64,000 nucleotides of DNA. Source: Methanococcoides sp. AM1. Lineage in GTDB: Archaea > Halobacteriota > Methanosarcinia > Methanosarcinales > Methanosarcinaceae. Both the position numbers and the translations under genes were made by a program. Positions 57,577-64,000 of the stretch are shown here, in pieces. Every line of letters begins with the position of its first letter. The first letter of the stretch is position 1. The notes under the pieces were generated by a model. It worked only from the letters and a program-made list of their open reading frames with translations. It did not search any database and was not told the DNA's origin. The DNA lies in NCBI RefSeq assembly GCF_900774055.1, contig NZ_CAAGSW010000003.1, forward strand, positions 1-64,000, read 5' to 3'.

Positions 57577-58866
57577 TTACTTTTCCATGGACCTGTGGAT
57601 ATCTCCTGCATCACCTTTGTTCAGTTTCCTTCTGAACTTTGGATCGGTAAGTACATCCCTGGCTGTTTTCATCCTGTCAAATACTTTTCCCATCATCTCT
57701 TCATCGACCTCGGGGAACGCGATGTCCACATGCTCTTTCAATGGCTCGGTTCCAACCTCAAGTGCTCTTGAAAGATCCGGTCGCTTTCTTTCTTTTGTGA
57801 GGAGTGAATCAATAGCATCCTTCCACTCTGATGCCCAGGGTGTGTCGGGGATATCAGTATGATTCACTTTGCTGCGTGCAACTTTTATCACATCAACAGG
57901 ACAGGCATTGACACAGGCTCCACAGTAAGTGCAAAGGTCGTGTACTGCAGCGATGTTCTTTCCGTCCTCCGGGACATACCATAGGTGTGAAGGGCAGATG
58001 TTAAAACAGGCATGGCAGCCCTGCGTGTCACATTTCTCAATGTGTTCTTCAACAAGTACCAGCTCACCTTCGAATGGTTTGATCAGATCGACCGCATCAT
58101 AAGGGCAGACCGCATCGCACCAGCCGCATCGTGTGCATTTATCATCATCGACCGTCACATGTCCTGAGACCACAGGCGGTTCGCAGGGACGTTCTCCTTT
58201 TACTCGAATGGCATCTTCGGGACAGATATCCTGGCAGAGCATGCAGTAGTCGCACATGTCCTCGTCAACAATAAGTTGATCAAAAGGCATGGGGTCGGTT
58301 GCTGTCGGCTCCTTTTCCAGCATGAGGAAGGCATCACAGAAAGCTGCACATATGCCGCAGAGATTGCATTTATCGGTATCTATCTCGATCTCGCCTTCAG
58401 CGTTCTCTTTTAACGGAGCTATCTCTTCCTTTTTCGGGAAGGTATATTCCAGTTCAATGGCATCCTCGGGACATGCTGCTTCACAGAGGGAGCAGGGCAC
58501 GCATTTCTCGTTCATCTCAACCTTGTATTCCAGTACAGGATAGAGCTCTTCTTCAGGGAAGTCCCCTTCAGTCCTCATTTCCAGCGCTGTTACAGGGCAG
58601 AAGTTCACACACATAGAGCAAAATGTGCATTTCTCAAGGTCCATCATCACAGGTGGTGCGTCCATGCCTGTGGCTATTTCCTTGATAGGTCCGAGCTCCA
58701 GTGCCTTTGTGGGGCAGATCCTTACACAGATGCCACAGCCAACACATCTCTTGTAATCGTAATCAAGCGTCTTTTCAGACCGATCGGAGGCCAGCTTGTA
58801 AAGTACGTGGTTTCCCTGTATGTCCATCTCTCTTGAGACTTCCATGGGCTTCTCTTCATCACTCAC
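57577..58866 (-). CDS. Polyferredoxin associated with HdrA
   Basis: 429 residues with eight cysteine motifs of the 4Fe-4S type, for example CVGCGICVRICPTKAL, CTFCSMCVNFCPVTAL, CVPCSLCEAACPEDAI, CDYCMLCQDICPEDAI, CTRCGWCDAVCPYDAV and CTYCGACVNACPVDVI; one (CNLCGICAAFCDAF) has lost the final Pro. It is an electron wire of soluble type. The start overlaps the hdrA stop by 4 bp, so the two are made together. In Methanosarcina a similar gene sits in the hdrA1 region next to hdrC and hdrB; here gatE follows instead. Confidence 0.92.
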   Translation of the reverse strand: MSDEEKPMEVSREMDIQGNHVLYKLASDRSEKTLDYDYKRCVGCGICVRICPTKALELGPIKEIATGMDAPPVMMDLEKCTFCSMCVNFCPVTALEMRTEGDFPEEELYPVLEYKVEMNEKCVPCSLCEAACPEDAIELEYTFPKKEEIAPLKENAEGEIEIDTDKCNLCGICAAFCDAFLMLEKEPTATDPMPFDQLIVDEDMCDYCMLCQDICPEDAIRVKGERPCEPPVVSGHVTVDDDKCTRCGWCDAVCPYDAVDLIKPFEGELVLVEEHIEKCDTQGCHACFNICPSHLWYVPEDGKNIAAVHDLCTYCGACVNACPVDVIKVARSKVNHTDIPDTPWASEWKDAIDSLLTKERKRPDLSRALEVGTEPLKEHVDIAFPEVDEEMMGKVFDRMKTARDVLTDPKFRRKLNKGDAGDIHRSMEK

Positions 58867-61217
58867 TCCTGCACCTCCGGTAATTCGGAGCCAACAGGTC
58901 CAAGTTCGGTCAGTTCGTCGACGAAATCCTCTATGGTCTTTGCAAATTTATCTCCTTCTGCTGCGGATATCCATTGCAACTTAAGTCTTGCAGGGTTCAG
59001 ACCTATCTCATCGAGAACTTCCTTTAGGTTCTCCATCCTGTGTTTTGCATCATGGTTGCCGAGGATGTAGTGACATTCATCAAGGCGGCACCCTGTAACG
59101 AGCACTCCGTCAGCACCTCCCTGCAATGCTTCCAGTACGAAATCCGGGTCTACCCGTCCGGCACACATGACCTTGATGATCCTGACGTTTGTCGGATATT
59201 GTATCCTTGATGTCCCTGCAAGGTCTGCGGAACCATAGCTGCACCAGTTGCAGAGGAACGCAATGATAAGCGGGAACTCGTCCTTTACCTCAAGGGCTGC
59301 TCTGATCTGTGCTATGATCTGCTCATCGGTGCTGTGGGGCATGTTAATGGCATCTGTAGGACATGATGCACTGCATGAACCACATGTCTGGCAGGATATC
59401 TCGTCTACCACTGCTTTCCCGTCTATTACTTTGATAGTATTGAAATTGCAGGCACTTTCACATATGCGGCATCCGATACATTTTTCCGGATCGACATGTG
59501 CACTGAAGGGGTCGTTCTCAAGCTCTCCCTTTGCCAGCAGGCGGGTGGACCTTGCAGCGGTTGCACTTCCCTGTGCAATAGATGACTGTATTTCCTTTGG
59601 TCCTGAAGCACAGCCTGCGATGAAGACACCGTTTATGTGGGCATCCACAGGTCTCATCTTCGGGTGTGCAATGGAGAGGAACCTGTCAGGTCGTTTCGAG
59701 AGGTTCAGCATCTTTGCTATCGGGTCTGAGGTAGTGCTGGCTTCGATTCCTGTTGCCAGGACTACGAGATCGTAAGGATCCTCTCGGATGGCACAATCGA
59801 GCGTGTCCTCATACCTGAGCTGCATCTGTCCTTGCGGGTCAAGCTGTACTTCGGCTACTTTGCCCCGGATGAAATTAACTCCCATTAACTGTGTGCGTAC
59901 ATAGTATTCCTCATACATCTCACCGGCAGCACGTATGTCAATATAGTGAATGGTAACATCGGTTTCGGGATAGCGCTCCTTTATCATCTGTGCATTTTTC
60001 ATGGATGACATGCAGCAGACCCGGGAGCAGTAGGGATTACCAACGGTCTCGTCCCTGGAACCGACACACTGGATAAAAGCGACTTTCTTCGGGATCTCAT
60101 GCGTGGAAGGCACGACCACTTTACCACGTGTTGGTCCTGATGCGTTGAGCAGTCTTTCCAGCTCCATATTGGTCAGGACATCCGGATAGACGCTGTAACC
60201 ATACTCTTCCTTGCGTTTTGCATCGAATCCCTGGTAACCGGTTGCAACTATCACAGCTCCGACCGTAAACGAGAATTCTTCTTCCTTCAGGTTAAAGTCG
60301 ATTGCATCTGCCGGGCAGGCTTGTTTGCAAAGTCCGCAACCAACGCAGTATTCATTGTTGATGTAAGCCGACTGCGGGACAGCCTGTGGGATTGGCATGT
60401 TGATGGCCTTTGTCTTACCAAGGCCGCTGTCGAATGGATTAGGTATTTCCACCGGGCAGACGTTTGAACATTGATCTATACACCCTTTGCAGCGGTCGAC
60501 TATGACATACCTGGGATTCTGGACGCCTTTCACAGTAAAATTGCCTACTGAACCGGAGATCCCTGTGATCTCGGAGTAGGTCCGCATCTCAATGTTCGGA
60601 TGGTTCTGCACATCTGTCATCTTCGGTGCCAGTACACATATTGAGCAGTCATTGGTGGGGAATACTTCGTTAAGCAATGCCATCTTACCGCCGATGGTCG
60701 GTTCCTTTTCCACCATGTAGACGTGTGTTCCGGCGTCTGCGAGTGTCAGGGCTGCCTCGATACCTGCAACACCACCACCGATAACAAGGACATCCTTGTT
60801 CGCCTTGAACTTGCGGATCTGCAATGGAGCCAGCAGCTTGAGCTTTGCCACGCCCATTTTGATAAGATCAAATGCTTTCTGGGTGGCCATGCTATGGTTG
60901 TGCATGTGCACCCACGAGCATTGCTCGCGGATGTTCGCGATCTCCAGAAGATAAGGATTGATCCCTGCTTTTTCGAGGACACGCTTGAAAGTGGTCTCAT
61001 GGAGCTTTGGAGTGCACGCTGCTACCAATATCCTGTCGATGTTGTTTTCCTTGATGTCCTCGATCAACTGCTCCTGTCCGAAGTCAGAGCACATGAACTG
61101 GATGTCCTTTACAAGTGCAACATCCTCCATCTCCTCGATCTTCTTATGCAGTGCATCCATGTTGATGACATTGGCAATGTTCAATCCACAGTGACAGACA
61201 TATACTCCGATTCGCAT
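58863..61217 (-). CDS. hdrA: HdrA-MvhD fusion (heterodisulfide reductase subunit A)
   Basis: 784 residues. N-terminal Cys motif VYVCHCGLN, FAD-binding VLVIGGGVAGIEAALTLADA (about 143-162), cluster sites in DRCKGCIDQCSNVCP and YCVGCGLCKQACPADAI, CVGSRDETVGNPYCSRVCC, and a C-terminal ferredoxin CIGCRICESACNF with CQTCGSCSASCP. From about 650 an MvhD-type domain follows: FLCNWCSYGSADLAG and VMCAGRVDPDFVLEAL. HdrA bifurcates electrons between heterodisulfide and ferredoxin. The MvhD tail receives electrons, from hydrogenase in other methanogens and F420H2 for HdrA2 of Methanosarcina. hdrB and hdrC are not adjacent. Confidence 0.95.
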   Translation of the reverse strand: MRIGVYVCHCGLNIANVINMDALHKKIEEMEDVALVKDIQFMCSDFGQEQLIEDIKENNIDRILVAACTPKLHETTFKRVLEKAGINPYLLEIANIREQCSWVHMHNHSMATQKAFDLIKMGVAKLKLLAPLQIRKFKANKDVLVIGGGVAGIEAALTLADAGTHVYMVEKEPTIGGKMALLNEVFPTNDCSICVLAPKMTDVQNHPNIEMRTYSEITGISGSVGNFTVKGVQNPRYVIVDRCKGCIDQCSNVCPVEIPNPFDSGLGKTKAINMPIPQAVPQSAYINNEYCVGCGLCKQACPADAIDFNLKEEEFSFTVGAVIVATGYQGFDAKRKEEYGYSVYPDVLTNMELERLLNASGPTRGKVVVPSTHEIPKKVAFIQCVGSRDETVGNPYCSRVCCMSSMKNAQMIKERYPETDVTIHYIDIRAAGEMYEEYYVRTQLMGVNFIRGKVAEVQLDPQGQMQLRYEDTLDCAIREDPYDLVVLATGIEASTTSDPIAKMLNLSKRPDRFLSIAHPKMRPVDAHINGVFIAGCASGPKEIQSSIAQGSATAARSTRLLAKGELENDPFSAHVDPEKCIGCRICESACNFNTIKVIDGKAVVDEISCQTCGSCSASCPTDAINMPHSTDEQIIAQIRAALEVKDEFPLIIAFLCNWCSYGSADLAGTSRIQYPTNVRIIKVMCAGRVDPDFVLEALQGGADGVLVTGCRLDECHYILGNHDAKHRMENLKEVLDEIGLNPARLKLQWISAAEGDKFAKTIEDFVDELTELGPVGSELPEVQE

Positions 61218-61305
61218 GCGGCAAGCTTCCTCTTTAAGGTTGGTTAATTTATGAGGTAATGAATATCTAAATTTGACTATTAATTAGTACTAACATCAAT
61301 TGGCA

Positions 61306-61596
61306 TCATTTACATTTCTTTCCAATGCCTGTGAGGGTGAACATAGTCCTGATGTCATCTGCAGTAGCAAAGTTCTCATAGGCTTCCTGCGCTTTTTCGG
61401 GACTTGGGTGCATCTGGACAAAAACACAATCAAGTTTTCCATCCTCACTGGTTGTAATGATACGCAGTTCATGGTCCCCGACCGGTATCCAGATGATGAT
61501 TTGCCCCATCTCTTCATTGTAGTTGAGGTCAACTTTGAACTCTTCAAGCTGCTTGCTCTGCTGGACGATTTCAGAACTTTCGTTAGTATCGGTCAT
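61306..61596 (-). CDS. Unknown small protein upstream of hdrA
   Basis: 96 residues from ATG 61596 (GGGT six bases upstream). An alpha/beta protein: IIIWIPVGDHELRIITTSED, then CVFVQMHPSPEKAQEAYENF and a C-terminal MFTLTGIGKKCK. I do not recognise the family. It lies 88 bp upstream of hdrA on the same strand and may be part of its operon. No membrane segment. Confidence 0.65.
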   Translation of the reverse strand: MTDTNESSEIVQQSKQLEEFKVDLNYNEEMGQIIIWIPVGDHELRIITTSEDGKLDCVFVQMHPSPEKAQEAYENFATADDIRTMFTLTGIGKKCK

Positions 61597-61756
61597 GTTA
61601 CCCAAGTATGCATTACTTATTATTAATGGTTGTGATTCATTCCTGCACATCCCGTGGCCTGCACAAAAAAGCTATATACAACTAATTACATTAAGGGGTT
61701 GCACGTCCCGAATCACTTACATGATAACGGTTATTGATGTGCATTATTTGCAACAG

Positions 61757-61833
61757 GGGCCCGTGGTCTAGTCGGTTATGACATCGCCTTTACACGGCGG
61801 GAATCAGGAGTTCGAATCTCCTCGGGCCCACCA
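61757..61833 (+). tRNA. tRNA-Val (anticodon TAC)
   Basis: A complete cloverleaf: acceptor GGGCCCG with CGGGCCC, D-arm CTAGTCGGTTA, anticodon loop TTTACAC (anticodon TAC, reads GTA), T-loop TTCGAAT, discriminator A and an encoded CCA. A TATA-like CTATATACA lies near 61671-61679, about 80 bp upstream. Confidence 0.95.
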
Positions 61834-61983
61834 TGTTCATTTTCTGATGATTTTCGAGATGAAGAGCTTTGATTTTTTGATTCTGGATTTCCAATTGAGG
61901 GCTCGTTTATGCTGTCAGTGAGGTGTTGAGCATAGCTCATCACCTCGTTTCGCGCTCCAGAAGTGAGATCTGGGTGTTCAAAC
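61831..61983 (+). repeat. tRNA-Val downstream repeat, copy B
   Basis: Follows tRNA-Val(TAC) directly and aligns with copy A at the other tRNA-Val. The hairpin GAGGTGTTGAGC/GCTCATCACCTC (61920-61946) has one mismatch, and CCAGA...TCTGG follows. The rest of the 267-bp gap to the CPBP gene is AT-rich and holds its promoter. Confidence 0.75.
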
Positions 61984-62100
61984 AGAAAATATATATTTTA
62001 ATAGCAAGTTTTTACTATTACTTCAACATTAAATTTATACACATGCTCAAATATTATTGCCCTTTCAAAAGCCACAGTAATTAAGACCAGGAGAAATTAA

Positions 62101-62934
62101 ATGATACCTAACTATAATTACAAACCCGGCATCTATTATCTTTCAACTTTTATCATAACCTATGCTCTCTGGTTTGCAGGAGCATATGTAAGCTTTCAGG
62201 ATGGCGGGGACGGGTTATATATGCTGCTTATGCTGCCCGGGCTAATGGCACCATTTCTTATCTCAATTGTTATGATCATCGGGTCTAAAAATGTGGATCT
62301 TAGAAGAGATTTTGTCAACAGGTTGATCAACATAAGACTTATACAGCCAAAAATTCTCCCTGTATTTATTCTGATAATGCCTCTCTCAGTGCTGGCATCG
62401 ATCTTTATTTCCCTGTTGTTCGGAGGATCTACGTCACAGTTCCAGCTTGCTGAAGGCTTCTCCTTCTCTACCGGTTTTGTCCCTGTATTATTGTTGCTTT
62501 TACTTGCAGCAGGCTTTGAAGAGCTGGGGTGGCGAGGTTATGCCTTTGACAGCTTGCAGAGCCGGCACACATACTTCAAGGCATCGCTTATTTTCAGCAT
62601 ACTGTGGTCACTCTGGCACTTTCCGCTGATGTTTGTCAACAACTCCTATCAGTATGAGATATTCCATGAAAGTGTCTGGTATGGTGCGAACTTCTTTATC
62701 AGCATCGTCCCCATGGGAATGATAATCAGCTGGATATGCATAAAGAACAGGAAAAGTATCATGGCTGCAATTGTTTTTCACTTTATAGTGAATATGTCGC
62801 AGGAGATCCTGGATATATCCCAGACCACAAAGTGCATTGAAACCGTGGTTCTCATTATTGTGGCTGCTGCTATCATCGCATATGATCGGGAAATGTTCTT
62901 TTCCAGAGAACATCTTGCAGAAGGAGCTGACTGA
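62101..62934 (+). CDS. CPBP-family intramembrane metalloprotease
   Basis: 277 residues with about seven membrane helices. The catalytic motifs of the Abi/CAAX family are intact: EELGWRGYAFDSL (EExxxR), ILWSLWHFPLMF with the metal His, and HFIVNMSQE near the C-terminus. Such proteins cleave substrates inside the membrane or process small peptides. Substrate unknown. A hairpin terminator follows. Confidence 0.9.
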   Translation: MIPNYNYKPGIYYLSTFIITYALWFAGAYVSFQDGGDGLYMLLMLPGLMAPFLISIVMIIGSKNVDLRRDFVNRLINIRLIQPKILPVFILIMPLSVLASIFISLLFGGSTSQFQLAEGFSFSTGFVPVLLLLLLAAGFEELGWRGYAFDSLQSRHTYFKASLIFSILWSLWHFPLMFVNNSYQYEIFHESVWYGANFFISIVPMGMIISWICIKNRKSIMAAIVFHFIVNMSQEILDISQTTKCIETVVLIIVAAAIIAYDREMFFSREHLAEGAD

Positions 62935-62995
62935 GAGTTCCATGACATTTCATCAGATCAAAAATGGTAACATTCCTCCTTCAAAGTGAATTTTC

Positions 62996-63016
62996 AAAAG
63001 TCGAATCGACTTTTTT
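62996..63016 (+). terminator. Hairpin terminator of the CPBP gene
   Basis: AAAAGTCG pairs with CGACTTTT around AAT (62996-63014), followed by TT and a G. Confidence 0.55.
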
Positions 63017-63068
63017 GTTCAAGGTAACTATATGTTTCATGTTAGATGATTATCTTTAAGGGGATATT

Positions 63069-63626
63069 GTGAACATTCGATACAATCGTGTGTGTCCGGC
63101 TGAGATAGCAGGCATCTTGGATAACAGAATAAGAAGATGGTTGCAGAAACCCCGGGCTATACTGGAGCCTTATGTCAAAGAAGGGATGACAGTTCTTGAT
63201 CTTGGATGTGGTCCTGGGTTTTTCTCAATAGAAATAGCCCGAATGGTCGGTAGTTCCGGTCTGGTCATAGCTTCTGACCTGCAGGAGGGGATGCTCCGCA
63301 AGCTCAGAAAAAAGATACAGGCTACGGAACTAGAGAAACGTGTAATTCTACACAAATGTGAAGAGGATTTAATTGGTATCTCGGAGAATGTCGATCTCGC
63401 AATAGCGTTCTATGTGCTTCATGAGGTTGTAAACCCGGAAAAGACTCTCAATGAGCTGGCTTCCATTGTAAAGACCAACGGGTTCCTGTTCATAGCAGAA
63501 CCATATATCCATGTTTCATCGAATGAATTTAAAAATACCGTCAGGATGGCTTTAGATAATGGTTTCACAATTGTGGAAAGGCCAAAGATATTTTTCAGTA
63601 GAGCAGTTGTTCTAAAAAAGGAATGA
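63069..63626 (+). CDS. Small class I SAM-dependent methyltransferase
   Basis: 185 residues from GTG 63069 (GGGGATA just upstream). SAM motif VLDLGCGPGFFSIEIARM (about 42-59), acidic end of strand two in VIASDLQEGML, and IAFYVLHEVVNPEKTL. It lacks the extra domains that would name a substrate. AT-rich codons in the middle. Single gene between the CPBP gene and the repeat copy C. Confidence 0.88.
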   Translation: MNIRYNRVCPAEIAGILDNRIRRWLQKPRAILEPYVKEGMTVLDLGCGPGFFSIEIARMVGSSGLVIASDLQEGMLRKLRKKIQATELEKRVILHKCEEDLIGISENVDLAIAFYVLHEVVNPEKTLNELASIVKTNGFLFIAEPYIHVSSNEFKNTVRMALDNGFTIVERPKIFFSRAVVLKKE

Positions 63627-63673
63627 TAACTATCATTCCCTGTTTTTCACAAGTCTCAGGACATCCGGATGCC

Positions 63674-63725
63674 GAATCACCTCGCTTCGCACTCCAGAAG
63701 CGAGATCTGGCGTGTGCAGAAACGT
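63674..63725 (+). repeat. Partial copy C of the tRNA-Val downstream repeat
   Basis: The core CACCTCGCTTCGCACTCC and the hairpin CCAGAAGCGAGATCTGG match copies A and B, and TGCAGAAACG matches the end of copy A. No tRNA is next to it. A second piece, GCAGAAGCGAGGTTGAGCAC (63735-63754), is an inverted partial copy. Confidence 0.6.
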
Positions 63726-63759
63726 TATTAGTTTGCAGAAGCGAGGTTGAGCACCTTTA

Positions 63760-64000
63760 TCATTTCGGCAAGAACATCTTGATCATGTAAACCCCCATAA
63801 CCAGAACTATCAGGCTGAAGACTGCCTGCATAAGTGCCTGATACCTTGGATCGAAAAGGGCAACGATTGCCTCCTGCATACTAAAAAAGAAGGAGAACAG
63901 GGCGATGAAGATCAGAGCTACAAGAACGATCACCACTGCCACATTCACGAGTTTTTTGTAAGATTCGTCATTGTTGCTCTTTGCCGTTCTTCCTCTTGTA
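63760..64000 (-). CDS. Membrane protein with two helices, start beyond window
   Basis: The frame is open to the right edge, so the N-terminus lies outside; a GTG at 63948 is an internal alternative. Visible: a basic polar segment (AKSNNDESYKKL), helix VNVAVVIVLVALIFIALFSF, then a loop with FDPRYQA and a second helix LMQAVFSLIVLVMGVYMIKM. No family is recognised. Confidence 0.7.
   Translation of the reverse strand, partial: TRGRTAKSNNDESYKKLVNVAVVIVLVALIFIALFSFFFSMQEAIVALFDPRYQALMQAVFSLIVLVMGVYMIKMFLPK

Noticed and set aside
1-64000. CRISPR array
   Set aside because: No run of regularly spaced direct repeats of 24-37 bp was seen; the only repeats are PKD, propeller and the hairpin element.

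Overview
The window reads as chromosomal DNA of a methylotrophic or aceticlastic methanogen of the Methanosarcinales, most like Methanococcoides or a close relative. The evidence is an HdrA-MvhD fusion with a polyferredoxin, GatE, archaeal TopA, a large Lhr-type helicase, PKD, cohesin and dockerin surface proteins, strong GGAGGTGAT-type ribosome binding sites, and a glucosylglycerate pathway of the type described in Methanococcoides burtonii. The species itself is inferred.

Layout. 0-3.4 kb: the end of a PKD-repeat surface protein, two small lipoproteins, tRNA-Val(CAC) and a strong candidate structured small RNA. 3.4-10.6 kb: a histidine kinase and response regulator, a winged-helix regulator, a membrane sensor-like pair, and a three-gene ABC module (FtsX/MacB permease, COG1361-type exported protein, ATPase). 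10.9-16.4 kb: thiC, a universal stress protein, a zinc-ribbon protein, topA and a nitroreductase. 16.4-21.2 kb: branched-chain amino acid synthesis (ilvB-ilvN-ilvC, and a citramalate/isopropylmalate synthase). 21.5-24.7 kb: an M42 peptidase, malate dehydrogenase, and an M48 peptidase that has lost its first zinc histidine.

25.0-30.5 kb is the most unusual part. A one-strand cluster holds a PPTase, an acyl carrier protein, an adenylate-forming ligase, an N-type PP-loop amidotransferase-like enzyme, a NadE-like enzyme and a FabG-like reductase. This is a complete carrier-protein pathway in an archaeon, a group that mostly lacks ACP. It is followed by two secreted cohesin proteins, one of which also carries a dockerin (31.1-33.0 kb).

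33.2-37.5 kb: a membrane/coiled-coil protein, a metallophosphoesterase and an Lhr helicase in one operon. 37.5-43.6 kb: adenine deaminase, then glucosylglycerate metabolism (GH15-like hydrolase, unknown protein, phosphatase, divergent synthase). 43.6-48.7 kb: small Cys-rich protein, aminotransferase, CDGSH/ferredoxin fusion, ferredoxin, then a decayed patch with a Cas1-like fragment, a methyltransferase, a TrmB-type regulator and a tRNA-like remnant. 48.7-54.2 kb: argG, carB, carA (arginine and pyrimidine supply). 54.4-61.6 kb: TolB-like protein, gatE, an eight-motif polyferredoxin and hdrA without hdrBC. 61.7-64 kb: tRNA-Val(TAC), a CPBP protease, a methyltransferase and a truncated membrane protein.

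The two tRNA-Val genes share about 150 bp of similar downstream DNA with a conserved hairpin, and a third partial copy lies near 63.7 kb. No CRISPR array, rRNA gene or intact insertion sequence was seen.
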